DNA of 64,000 nucleotides from Rhodococcus rhodnii. Lineage in GTDB: Bacteria; Actinomycetota; Actinomycetes; Mycobacteriales; Pseudonocardiaceae. The position numbers were made by a program, and so were the translations under genes. The stretch lies in the NCBI GenBank assembly GCA_000720375.1, contig JOAA01000028.1, positions 136,747 through 200,746 on the forward strand, written 5' to 3'. This document shows positions 51,541 to 60,045 of this stretch, piece after piece. Each line of letters begins with the position of its first letter. Position 1 is the stretch's first letter. The notes under the pieces were generated by a model that did no database searches, was not told the DNA's origin, and worked only from the letters and a program-made list of their open reading frames with translations.

Positions 51541-52200
51541 CTAGGCAGGCAGGACGCCCGCGTCATGCGCGATGATCGCGGCCTGAACCCGGTTGGCACA
51601 GCCAAGCTTCGACAGGATGCGGCTGACGTACGTCTTGACCGTTCCTTCGCCCATGTACAAACGCCTTGCGGCATCAGCGTTCGACGCACCGAGCCCGATC
51701 ATGACGAGCACCTCGCGTTCCCGTTCGGTCAATGTGCCGACCAAGCGCCGTGCTTCGGCTGTCCGGCCTTCGTCGCCGTTGAGGTACTCGTTGATGATTT
51801 CCCTGGTGATCCGTGGGGAAAGGATCGCGCCGCCGTGTGCTGCCGCGCGTACCGCCTGGATCAGCTCCTGCGGACCGGTGTCCTTGAGGATGAAACCGGC
51901 GGCGCCTGCCCGCAGCGCCCGGGCGATGTAGTCGTGTTCGCCGAACGTGGTGAGCATGACCACGTGCACCGCCGGGGCTTTCGCGATGATCTGGTCGAGG
52001 GCCGCCAGACCGTCCATCCCCGGCATCCGGATGTCCATCAGGACGACGTCGACGCCGAGACGGCACGCCATCTCCACCGCTTGCGCGCCGTCTTCGGCTT
52101 CGGCGGCCACTTCGATGTCCTCGGCGTGCCGCAGCACCAGCCGTACACCCGCGCGCAGCAGCTGCTCGTCATCGGCCAGCAGGACCCGAATGCGTGCCAT
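51541..52200 (-). CDS. LuxR/NarL-family response regulator
   Basis: A 219-residue regulator, partner of the kinase directly upstream (52212). The receiver has the acidic pair at 10-11, phosphoacceptor Asp56 in VVLMDIRMPG, Thr in VVMLTTFGEHD and Lys in GFILKDT. The output domain is LTEREREVLVMIGLGASNADAARRLYMGEGTVKTYVSRIL. The 11-base gap to the kinase gene indicates one transcript. Targets unknown. Confidence 0.93.
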   Translation of the reverse strand: MARIRVLLADDEQLLRAGVRLVLRHAEDIEVAAEAEDGAQAVEMACRLGVDVVLMDIRMPGMDGLAALDQIIAKAPAVHVVMLTTFGEHDYIARALRAGAAGFILKDTGPQELIQAVRAAAHGGAILSPRITREIINEYLNGDEGRTAEARRLVGTLTEREREVLVMIGLGASNADAARRLYMGEGTVKTYVSRILSKLGCANRVQAAIIAHDAGVLPA

Positions 52201-52211
52201 GGGTTTGCCCT

Positions 52212-53741
52212 TCAGCCGGCTGGGAGGTCGAACCGGGCTTTGTCGATGAGGATGTCCTGCTGGAAACAGAAGCGTTCGACCACGGCCTCATCGCGGAACG
52301 CCGTGTACCAGCAGTCCGTGCCGGGCGGACGGGCTGACTCGATGGTGGCCGCGGCGGTACGGGCGATCGGATCGTCCTGTCCGACGAACTCGGCGACCGT
52401 GGCCCGCGGCGTGCCGATGGGGATCGAATCGAACGTCATCACCGGCGGGTTGTCGATGGGTTCGAACTCCACCGAGCCGAACGTGAACGAGAGGATCGCG
52501 GTCGGTGCGACCAAGCCGATCGCCAGCACGGCCGACATTCCGGCACGGGCCCATCGGTCGTCGATCTTCTCTTCTTTGTCAGGCGCGGGCGGGACGAGCA
52601 CGGGCGGCAGGTCCGCGGTGATCCGGAATCCACCAGCGGGCAACGGTCCGGCGTGGCAAGTCCCGCCCAGCAGCCGTACGCGCTCCTTGACCCCGACCAG
52701 ACCAAGGCCGGACCCCGGCTGACCGGTCCCGCCCGGGTGGCCCGAGTCGATGACCTGCACCCGGACATGATCCGGGCAGTACGCGACAGCGATCCTCGCG
52801 GTCGCTCCCGCCGCGTGCCGGGACACGTTCGTCAGGCCTTCACGCACGATCCGGTGCACCGCCTGCCGGATCGGCAACGCCGTACCCGTCAAGTCGGCGC
52901 CGTCCCAGGTCAGCTCGACCTTGACGCCGGCGGTTCGTGCCTGCTGGACGAGCTGCGAGATGTCCGACCAGGTACCGGTGTGATCGTTCGGCTGGGTGGT
53001 GACGGGGTTACGGTGCCGCAGCATCCCGAGCGTGGCGCGCAGTTCGTCCATCGCGGTCTTGGCCGTGCCGCGGATGAGCCGGGCCGGCTCGCTGGCCTGG
53101 GTGCCGTCGAGTTCGAGGCTCCCGGCGTACAACGAGATGAGGCTGAGCCGATGGCCGAGCAGGTCGTGCATCTCCTGCGCGATCCGCGATCGCTCCTGCA
53201 GCTTGGCGTACCGGGTCTGTTCCCGCAGCGCGCCGATCAATTGCTCGCGTTGACCAAGAAGTACCTGCACGGTGGCCGGACCGAGAACGCACACGAGCGC
53301 GGCGACGCCGAACGCGATGATCGTGGTCTGCCATTGGAATCGGGAGCAGATCAGCGCGACCGTGAACGGGACCGTCGCGCCCATCGCGAGTACGGCGACG
53401 CGGCGGCGCATGGATCCGATTCGTCTGGCAACGCTGTATGAGGTCAACGCCAGCGTCGCGCCTGTCGCGGGATACCACCCGAACAGCAACGCCGCGGCGA
53501 ATAAGGCCGTTGCGGGAAAACGTCGCCGCAACAAGGCTGGCACAACCGCTGCGGCGACGACGAGCGCTGTCACCGCGGGGTTGTCGCATTCCGCCGGGCT
53601 CCACCTCACGTTGATGTAGCCGTAGACGACGGCCAGGTACGTGAGCGCCCCGATGAACGCCAGCAGAACCAGTTCACGCCCGAGCGCTCCGGCCCATGGG
53701 GCGAGCCGGGGCGCTCGGGCCAACGCGTGTGCGCCGCTCAT
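52212..53741 (-). CDS. sensor histidine kinase with extra C-terminal membrane segment and extracytoplasmic tail
   Basis: A 509-residue kinase of the HisKA_3 type. Five or so membrane helices (about 22-160) are followed by the phosphoacceptor His192 in AQEMHDLLGHRLS, the N box REGLTNVSRHA (Asn305) and the G box GSGLGLVGVKERV. Unlike ordinary members it does not end after the ATPase domain (about 380). A linker leads to another hydrophobic helix (402-420) and an ~85-residue tail with Cys477 and Cys492, which should lie outside the membrane. The tail may be a second sensing domain. It has a start at 53741 and is cotranscribed with the response regulator. Confidence 0.88.
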   Translation of the reverse strand: MSGAHALARAPRLAPWAGALGRELVLLAFIGALTYLAVVYGYINVRWSPAECDNPAVTALVVAAAVVPALLRRRFPATALFAAALLFGWYPATGATLALTSYSVARRIGSMRRRVAVLAMGATVPFTVALICSRFQWQTTIIAFGVAALVCVLGPATVQVLLGQREQLIGALREQTRYAKLQERSRIAQEMHDLLGHRLSLISLYAGSLELDGTQASEPARLIRGTAKTAMDELRATLGMLRHRNPVTTQPNDHTGTWSDISQLVQQARTAGVKVELTWDGADLTGTALPIRQAVHRIVREGLTNVSRHAAGATARIAVAYCPDHVRVQVIDSGHPGGTGQPGSGLGLVGVKERVRLLGGTCHAGPLPAGGFRITADLPPVLVPPAPDKEEKIDDRWARAGMSAVLAIGLVAPTAILSFTFGSVEFEPIDNPPVMTFDSIPIGTPRATVAEFVGQDDPIARTAAATIESARPPGTDCWYTAFRDEAVVERFCFQQDILIDKARFDLPAG

Positions 53742-53775
53742 GTCCAGCTTTACGTACTGCCGTGCTCGCCGGTTC

Positions 53776-54270
53776 TCAGCCTTGAACAGGCTTGAGGCAG
53801 TACGTGACGGCGGGTTCGGGATACGCGATGCCTTCCTCGGTCTCCGGGCAGCCTGCCGTGTCGCCCATGCCGGGGATGATCTTGGTGACCTTGACCGCGT
53901 CGGGATCGGTGCATGCGGACTTGCCCCAGCCCTCGGTGTCCTCGACCGGCCGGTAGCACCCGCCTTCGAGCAGGTTGGGCACGAGACAGAGTCTGCCGCC
54001 GCCGGATTTGGCGACGACTTCGGCGTAGTCGGACAGGCTCGGGGGACATTTCCCGTTCGCGTCCGCGACGACCGTGCCTACCTTGTAAAGGGCGGTCTCA
54101 CAGCCCGCGTTGGCGACGTCAGCCCGGTCGTCCTCGGCTTGATTGGACACGGCCACGCATTCACCTGCCTTCGCGGCAAGTTCCGGACCACCGATGAAAT
54201 TCACCGTGATGAACAGTGCGGCGCCCGCGACGGCCAGTACCGCGGTCACGACCAGGACGAGCTTTTTCAT
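53776..54270 (-). CDS. LppU/SCO3897-like secreted or membrane-anchored protein
   Basis: A 164-residue protein with an N-terminal signal anchor (LVLVVTAVLAVAGAALFITVNFIGG). The outer part has seven Cys, in GECVAVSNQ, AGCETALYKV, GKCPPSLSD, RLCLVPNLLEGGCYRP, SACTD, GCPE and TYCLKP-type contexts, probably as disulfides. The pattern GECV...CETALYKVG resembles the LppU/SCO3897 family of small actinobacterial exported proteins, whose role is unknown. It is 35 bases from the start of the kinase gene and in the same direction, so it may form an operon with the two-component system. Confidence 0.65.
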   Translation of the reverse strand: MKKLVLVVTAVLAVAGAALFITVNFIGGPELAAKAGECVAVSNQAEDDRADVANAGCETALYKVGTVVADANGKCPPSLSDYAEVVAKSGGGRLCLVPNLLEGGCYRPVEDTEGWGKSACTDPDAVKVTKIIPGMGDTAGCPETEEGIAYPEPAVTYCLKPVQG

Positions 54271-54303
54271 GATCGGGCTCCTTTCTCTTCGCCTCTCACT
54301 ACG

Positions 54304-54336
54304 GCCTGGTGACCGGGGGTGGCCCGGTCACCAGGC
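54304..54336 (-). terminator. strong terminator downstream of Erm-like gene
   Basis: GCCTGGTGACCGGG (54304-54317) pairs perfectly over 14 bp with CCCGGTCACCAGGC (54323-54336), loop of five bases. It lies 68 bases past the stop of the minus-strand Erm-like gene and isolates it from the LppU-like gene. Confidence 0.85.
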
Positions 54337-54404
54337 GAAGCCGAGGCGAAGGTCTTGGATGGCAGGCCGGGCAGCGGGCAGATCGGGACGATCGGCGACT
54401 TGCT

Positions 54405-54941
54405 TTAACGGCGTCTGATCACTAAGTGCGCCGAGTCCACGCGAGGCGCCGGGCGGAAACAGCTCGCGGGGATCCGCCTGGCTATGCGCAGTTCGTACTT
54501 GGCTGCCCATTTCGCGGTTTCCTTGGTCTGCGCGGCCACGATCCGGCGCGCGAATCCCCACTCGACCACGAGGTCGGCACCCACAAGGGAGCGTCGCGGC
54601 CGGGACAGCAGCCGTCGCAGCAGCACTGTGGACAGTGCGTACGGAATGCTTGCCACGACTGAGAAATCGCGGCTCGGCAGGGGCACTGACCGAAGATCCG
54701 CGTGCACGATTTTGACCAGGGGTTGGTCGGCGAACCGTCGGTTGAGCTTGCGCACGAACGCGGCGTCCCGCTCGATCGCGAGGATGCGTGATCCGGTCGC
54801 GGCCAGGGGAGCGGTGATCGTGCCGGGCCCGGCCCCGAAATCGATCACCAGATCACCCGGACCGACTCCGGACGAGCGAATCAGCTGGCGGATCACGGCG
54901 TGTGCGGACAGGAAATGAACCCCACTGGGGTTGGGAAGCAT
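54405..54941 (-). CDS. Erm-like 23S rRNA adenine N6-methyltransferase
   Basis: A 178-residue SAM methyltransferase of the KsgA/Erm family. Motif I is LVIDFGAGPGTITAPLAATG; the acidic residue is ILAIERDAAFVRKL; HADLRSVPLP follows. The catalytic motif, usually NPPY or NIPY, reads SIPY here, an unusual first residue. The C-terminal SCFRPAPRVDSAHLVIRR is typical and resembles mycobacterial Erm(37), also short because the C-terminal domain is reduced. Erm enzymes methylate A2058 and protect against macrolides and lincosamides. ATG 54941 has GGAG eight bases upstream; TTG 55001 would add 20 residues with poor codon bias. Isolated by a terminator. Confidence 0.8.
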   Translation of the reverse strand: MLPNPSGVHFLSAHAVIRQLIRSSGVGPGDLVIDFGAGPGTITAPLAATGSRILAIERDAAFVRKLNRRFADQPLVKIVHADLRSVPLPSRDFSVVASIPYALSTVLLRRLLSRPRRSLVGADLVVEWGFARRIVAAQTKETAKWAAKYELRIARRIPASCFRPAPRVDSAHLVIRRR

Positions 54942-55188
54942 GGTGTCGGCTCCAGCGCGAACGAGAAGGTTCCAATGAGCGCTGTTGTTTGGAGGCGACA
55001 ACGGCCCGCCAAGGCCGATGAACCGGACTCAGCGAAAGATCAGCAGGTCAGAAGGGCCGCGCGCCTCACAGGCTGCGCAGCCGGCCCACACCGTAGAAAC
55101 ATCCCACGGCTTCGACGTTATCAACCAGGCACAATCGAATTTTCTACCGACGGACTAGGGTTACCCCCGGGTACGAAGGGAGCGTCCA

Positions 55189-56571
55189 GTGGCGGACTTG
55201 CAGGATCGAGCATCGGCGCTGTCCGAGGTCGTCGGTGCCGAGTATTTGCTCGCGGGGGACGCGATCGGCGAGGACTACGCGCACGACGAGGCGTTGAGCA
55301 GCGAGCCGGTCAAGCCGGCGTTTGTCGCCCGCCCGGCCAACGCCCAGCAGGTCGCGCAGCTCCTGAAAGCCGCCTCTGAGCTGGGAGTTCCAGTCACCGC
55401 TCGTGGCTCGGGCTCGGGAATGTCCGGCGCCGCGCGGCCACGCGAGAACGGCCTGTTGATCTCGTTCGAGCGGATGTCCGCGATCCTCGAGATCGACACC
55501 GAGAACCACGTCGCCGTGGTGCAGCCAGGCGTGAGCCTGGAGGACCTGGACGCCGAACTGGCCAAGCACGGCCTCGTCTACCCGGTGTACCCCGGTGAGC
55601 TCAGCGCGAGCATCGGCGGCAACGTCGGCACGAACGCGGGCGGGATGCGGGCCATCAAGTACGGCGTGACCCGCAACAACGTCCTCGGCCTCGAAGCCGC
55701 GCTGCCGACCGGCGAGCTGATCAGGACCGGCGGCAAGTTCGTCAAGGCGAGCACCGGCTACGACCTGACCCAGCTGATCATCGGCTCGGAGGGCACCCTC
55801 GCACTGGCGACCGAGGCCACCCTCAAAGTCCAGCCGCGGTTGCCGTACCAGGGCACGGTGCTCGCGCCGTTCGTCGACCTCGACGAGGTGGTCCGGGCCG
55901 TGCCGAAGGTGGTGTCCAGCGGCGTCGGACCGTTGATCCTCGAATACATCGACGGCCTGACCATGGGCGCGATCACCTACCGGGCGCAGTTGCAGCTGGG
56001 TGTGCCCGACGAGGTCAAGGAAAAGTCGCACGCGTACCTGGTCGTGCAGTTGGAGAACCGCAACGCCGACCGGCTGGAGGAAGACGTCGCCGAGGTCGGC
56101 GAGTTGCTGGCGGGCCTGGGTGCCCTGGACGTCTACGTGCTGGAGGGATCGGCCGCGAACAAGCTGATCGACGCGCGGGAGAAGGCGTTCTGGGCGGCCA
56201 AGGAAGCGGGCGCCGATGACATCATCGACACGGTGATCCCTCGTGCCTCGCTGCCGCAGTTCATGGAACGCGTGCGGGCGATCGCGCAGGAGAACAACAC
56301 GTTCGTGATCGGCTGCGGGCACGCGGGGGACGGCAACGTGCACCTCGCCGTGCTGCAGAAGGACCACGAAGTGCGCGACCGCGTGCTGCACGACCTGTTC
56401 GAGGCCGGGATCAACCTCGGTGGCGCGATCTCCGGCGAGCACGGCATCGGCCGCAAGCACACCGAGCGGTTCCTCGCGCTGACCGATCCGGCCAAAGTGG
56501 ACCTGATGCGCCGGATCAAGACCGCCTTCGACCCGGCGGGCATCCTCAACCCCGGTGTTCTCTTTGACTGA
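55189..56571 (+). CDS. FAD-linked oxidase, glycolate/D-lactate dehydrogenase (GlcD) type
   Basis: A 460-residue flavoprotein of the vanillyl-alcohol-oxidase superfamily that oxidises a 2-hydroxy acid. FAD-binding segments: PVTARGSGSGMSGAARP, VQPGVSLEDLD, GELSASIGGNVGTNAGGMRAIKYG and IGSEGTLALATE. The C-terminal cap has CGHAGDGNVHLAVL and SGEHGIGRKH, conserved in GlcD/Dld. It begins the run of four genes with a TPP enzyme and a second GlcD-type oxidase. No GlcE or GlcF partner is visible. Start GTG 55189, following GGGAGC. Confidence 0.92.
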   Translation: MADLQDRASALSEVVGAEYLLAGDAIGEDYAHDEALSSEPVKPAFVARPANAQQVAQLLKAASELGVPVTARGSGSGMSGAARPRENGLLISFERMSAILEIDTENHVAVVQPGVSLEDLDAELAKHGLVYPVYPGELSASIGGNVGTNAGGMRAIKYGVTRNNVLGLEAALPTGELIRTGGKFVKASTGYDLTQLIIGSEGTLALATEATLKVQPRLPYQGTVLAPFVDLDEVVRAVPKVVSSGVGPLILEYIDGLTMGAITYRAQLQLGVPDEVKEKSHAYLVVQLENRNADRLEEDVAEVGELLAGLGALDVYVLEGSAANKLIDAREKAFWAAKEAGADDIIDTVIPRASLPQFMERVRAIAQENNTFVIGCGHAGDGNVHLAVLQKDHEVRDRVLHDLFEAGINLGGAISGEHGIGRKHTERFLALTDPAKVDLMRRIKTAFDPAGILNPGVLFD

Positions 56572-56607
56572 GTGTCCTTTCCGACTGAGTTGGAGTCTTT
56601 GAAGACG

Positions 56608-58152
56608 ATGAACGGCGCACAGGCCCTCCTCCGCACGCTCGTCGACGCGGGTGTGAACGTCTGCTTCGGCAACCCGGGCACTTCCGAGATGCATTTCGTC
56701 GCCGCACTGGACTCCGTGCCGGAGATGCGCGGCATCCTCGGGCTGTTCGAGGGTGCGGTGACCGGCGCGGCCGACGGCTACGCGCGGATGGCCGACAAAC
56801 CGGCCGCCACCTTGCTGCACCTGGGCCCGGGTCTGGCCAACGGTCTGGCCAACCTGCACAACGCGCGCCGCGCTCGGACCGGGATCGTCAACGTCGTCGG
56901 CGACCACGCGACGTACCACAAGCAGTACGACGCCCCGCTCGAGTCGGACATCGAGGCGTTGTCCACCACGGTCGGCTGGACGCGGACGAGCGGTTCGACC
57001 GAAGCGCTCGCCACGGACGCCGCCGAGGCCGTGAAAGCCGCGCAGTCCGGGCAAATCGCCACCTTGATCCTGCCCGCTGACGTGTCATGGGGCGATGGTG
57101 GCGTTGCCGCGGCTCCGCTGCCGCCTCCCGTACGCCCGACCGTCGCCGAGAACACGGTGCAGGCGATCGTCGATGTGCTCAAGTCCGGCGAGTCGACCGT
57201 GATCCTGCTGGGCAACGTCGGTACGCGGGAGCGTGCGATCCGTGCGGCGAACCGGATTTCCCAAGCCACGGGCGTGAAGCTGTTCGCCGAGACCTTCCCG
57301 ACCCGCATCGAGCGCGGTGCCGGTGTGCCGGCTTTGGAACGCCTCGGGTACCTCGCCGAGCAGGTCACGTGGCAGCTGACCGATGTGCGTCACCTCGTGC
57401 TCGCGGGCGCCAAGTCGCCGGTGTCGTTCTTCGCTTACCCAGGCAAGGCAAGCGATCTGGTGCCGGACAACTGCAAGGTGCACGTGCTCGCCGAGCCGGC
57501 CGACGACATCACCGCGGCCCTCGAAGCCGTCGCGGAGGTCGTCGCCCCAGGCGTGGAACCTGTGGTGCAGGAGGCAAAGCGGCCCGAACTGCCGACCGGC
57601 GATCTGACGCCGCAGAACTGGGTCGACGTGATCGGCGCGCTGCTGCCGGAGAACGCGGTGATCGTCGACGAGTCGAACACCTCGGGGCTCCTGCTGCCGA
57701 TGGCGACCGCTGGCGCGCCCAAGCACGACGTGCTGACGTTGACCGGCGGTTCGATCGGTTTCGGTCTGCCGAACGCCGTCGGTGCCGCGGTCGCGTGCCC
57801 GGACCGGCCGATCATCTGCCTGCAGGCGGACGGCAGCGCGATGTACACAGCGTCGGCGTTGTGGACGATGGCCCGGGAGGGCCTGAACGTCACGACTGTG
57901 GTCCTGTCAAACCGCTCGTACGCCATCCTGAAGCTGGAGTTGCAGCGGGTCGGCGCGGAGAGCACTGGCCCCAAGGCGCTGGACTGGCTCGACCTGTCCC
58001 GTCCCGACCTTGATTTCGTGTCGTTGGCAACGGGTATGGGCGTTCCGGCCACGCGTGCCGCCACCGCGGAGGAACTGGCCGACCAGTTCCGCGAGGCACA
58101 GGCACAACCAGGGCCGCACGTCATCGAGGCCACCATCCCGACCTTGTTCTGA
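56608..58152 (+). CDS. TPP-dependent acetolactate synthase-like enzyme (IlvX/IlvG-like)
   Basis: A 514-residue ThDP enzyme. The catalytic Glu is in GLFEGAVTGAADGYARM; the TPP-metal motif is LQADGSAMYTASALWTMAREGLNVTTVVLSN. The N-terminal MNGAQALLRTLVDAGVNVCFGNPGTSEMHF matches mycobacterial IlvX-type proteins, which lack a regulatory subunit. It lies between two 2-hydroxy-acid oxidase genes, so decarboxylation or ligation of a 2-oxo acid produced by them is more likely than branched-chain amino-acid synthesis. ATG 56608 is chosen by homology; an in-frame GTG at 56572 directly after the previous stop lacks a ribosome-binding site. Confidence 0.9.
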   Translation: MNGAQALLRTLVDAGVNVCFGNPGTSEMHFVAALDSVPEMRGILGLFEGAVTGAADGYARMADKPAATLLHLGPGLANGLANLHNARRARTGIVNVVGDHATYHKQYDAPLESDIEALSTTVGWTRTSGSTEALATDAAEAVKAAQSGQIATLILPADVSWGDGGVAAAPLPPPVRPTVAENTVQAIVDVLKSGESTVILLGNVGTRERAIRAANRISQATGVKLFAETFPTRIERGAGVPALERLGYLAEQVTWQLTDVRHLVLAGAKSPVSFFAYPGKASDLVPDNCKVHVLAEPADDITAALEAVAEVVAPGVEPVVQEAKRPELPTGDLTPQNWVDVIGALLPENAVIVDESNTSGLLLPMATAGAPKHDVLTLTGGSIGFGLPNAVGAAVACPDRPIICLQADGSAMYTASALWTMAREGLNVTTVVLSNRSYAILKLELQRVGAESTGPKALDWLDLSRPDLDFVSLATGMGVPATRAATAEELADQFREAQAQPGPHVIEATIPTLF

Positions 58153-58154
58153 GC

Positions 58155-58616
58155 ATGTCCTTTGAGATCCGGCACGTGCGGATGAGCGATCCGCACGTGC
58201 GGCCCCTGTTGGAAGATCTCGAGCGCGAATACACCACGCGCTACGGGTTCCTCTACGAAAGCCTGGTGTCGTATCCGGCGGAGCGGTTCGCGCCCCCGGA
58301 TGGCGCGTTCCTCTTGCTGTTCGAAGGCGGCCATGCGGTCGCGGGTGGGGCGTTCCAGCGGTATTCCGAGAACACAGCCGAGATCAAACGGATGTGGACC
58401 CATCGGGATCACCGGCGCCGCGGCTTGGCCGGGCGGGTGCTCGCCGAATTGGAAAAGGAAGCCGCCGGCCGCGGGTACACCCGGCTGCATCTGGATACCG
58501 GCCCGCGCCAGCCGGAAGCGACAGGCTTGTATCTGGCAAACGGGTACAAGCCGTTGTTCGACCTGGCCGATCCGCCGTCGTCAGGTCCTTTGCCCTTCGA
58601 GAAGGAGCTCGCCTGA
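58155..58616 (+). CDS. GNAT-family N-acetyltransferase
   Basis: A 153-residue acetyltransferase. The acetyl-CoA loop is EIKRMWTHRDHRRRGLAGRVLAELEKEA, followed by LHLDTGPRQPEATGLYLANGYKP. It begins two bases after the TPP enzyme stop and is therefore part of the operon. The acceptor is unknown. It might modify an amine derived from the same pathway or simply travel with it. Confidence 0.9.
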   Translation: MSFEIRHVRMSDPHVRPLLEDLEREYTTRYGFLYESLVSYPAERFAPPDGAFLLLFEGGHAVAGGAFQRYSENTAEIKRMWTHRDHRRRGLAGRVLAELEKEAAGRGYTRLHLDTGPRQPEATGLYLANGYKPLFDLADPPSSGPLPFEKELA

Positions 58617-58631
58617 AGTAATTTGGGAGGT

Positions 58632-60011
58632 GTGACCTCGCTTCCTGCCGGCGCCACGACCGACGACCCGGACGTTCTAGCCGCGTACAGCACCGACCGG
58701 GCGACTTTCTGCCCGAGCGGCACACCCAGAGCGTTGGTCAGGGCGAGGTCGGTCCAGGACGTCGTCGACACCCTCAAGTGGGCTCACGCGAACAACGTCC
58801 CGGTCGTGCCACAGGGGACGCGCACTGGGCTTTCCGGCGGCGCGAACGCGATCGATGGATGCGTGCTGCTGAATGTGGAGAAGCTCGACCAGATCCTCGA
58901 GATCGACGTCGAGGAGCAGATCGCGGTCGTCCAGCCGGGTGTCATCAACGCGGCCCTGGCCGCGGCGGTCGCGGACAAAGGCCTGTACTACCCGCCGGAT
59001 CCGGGATCGAAGGACATTTCGTCGATCGGCGGCAACGTCGCGACCAACGCAGGCGGTATGTGCTGCCTGAAGTACGGCGTGACGGGCGATTTCGTCCGTG
59101 CGCTCCAGGTTGTCCTGGCAGATGGCCGCGTGATGCGTACGGGACGGCGGACTGCCAAGGGCGTTGCGGGTTATGACCTGACCCACCTGTTCGTCGGCTC
59201 CGAAGGCACCCTTGGCGTGGTCACTGAGGTGACTGTGGCACTGCGGCCCGCTGCGGCGAGGCCGTTGGCTGCCGTCGCGTTCTTCGACACGACGGCCGAC
59301 GCGTGCCGGGCGGTCGCTGACCACCTGGGCGCAGGGTTCCGGCCGCCCGCCCTTGAGCTCATGGACGCCGCGACCATCGAGGCCGTCGGCAAACTGCGTG
59401 ACCTGGGATTCCCGCCCGGCGTCGGCGCCGTGCTGATCGCGCAGTCCGACGCGGGCACCAAAGCACCCGAGGAACTCGCCGCCTTCGAACTGTCGGCTCG
59501 CAAATGCGCGGCGACCGAGGTCATCGTGTCCGACGACCCAGCCGAAGCCGACCTGCTCATGCAGGGCCGGCGGTTGGTCGGTCTGGCGTTGGAGCAGTAT
59601 CCGGCGTCTCTCGTCGACGACGTGTGCGTGCCCCGCCGCAACCTGGCTGCTTTGGTCGATGGCGTCGAGCGGATCGCCGCGTCCTACGGGGTTTTGATCG
59701 CCACGTGCGGCCATGCGGGCGACGGCAACATGCATCCGACTGTGCTGTTCGACCACTCGCAGGCCGAGGCCGCGCAGCAGGCGTTCGACGAGGTCATGCG
59801 GCTCGGCCTGGAACTCGGCGGGACGATCACCGGTGAGCACGGCGTGGGCTTCCTGAAGCGCGAATGGCTGGCCCGTGAGCTGGACGAAGCCGCGCTCTGG
59901 TCGCACCACCAGATCAAACAAGCGCTGGACCCGCGCGGAATCCTGAACCCCGGACGAGTGATCAACTCGACGGCCACTGGACGCGGGGAAGTCGATCAAA
60001 GATCATTTTAA
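58632..60011 (+). CDS. FAD-linked oxidase, second GlcD-type enzyme of the cluster
   Basis: A 459-residue homologue of the enzyme at 55189 with the same motifs: VPQGTRTGLSGGANA, VQPGVINAALA, SIGGNVATNAGGMCCLKYG, VGSEGTLGVVTE, CGHAGDGNMHPTVL and GEHGVGFLK. It differs in ending with a short polar tail. GGGAGG at 58625-58630 is only one base before GTG 58632; TTG 58623 could be used instead, so the start is uncertain. Together with the first oxidase it may act on the two enantiomers or on successive intermediates. Confidence 0.9.
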   Translation: MTSLPAGATTDDPDVLAAYSTDRATFCPSGTPRALVRARSVQDVVDTLKWAHANNVPVVPQGTRTGLSGGANAIDGCVLLNVEKLDQILEIDVEEQIAVVQPGVINAALAAAVADKGLYYPPDPGSKDISSIGGNVATNAGGMCCLKYGVTGDFVRALQVVLADGRVMRTGRRTAKGVAGYDLTHLFVGSEGTLGVVTEVTVALRPAAARPLAAVAFFDTTADACRAVADHLGAGFRPPALELMDAATIEAVGKLRDLGFPPGVGAVLIAQSDAGTKAPEELAAFELSARKCAATEVIVSDDPAEADLLMQGRRLVGLALEQYPASLVDDVCVPRRNLAALVDGVERIAASYGVLIATCGHAGDGNMHPTVLFDHSQAEAAQQAFDEVMRLGLELGGTITGEHGVGFLKREWLARELDEAALWSHHQIKQALDPRGILNPGRVINSTATGRGEVDQRSF

Positions 60012-60045
60012 ACGGGAGAGGTGCCGGCGAGGGAGTGTTGTAGCG

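Noticed and set aside
55040..55102. 20-codon frame before the Erm-like gene as an erm leader peptide
   Set aside because: Has no clear ribosome-binding site or stall motif and no paired hairpins that I could find; mentioned only as a possibility.
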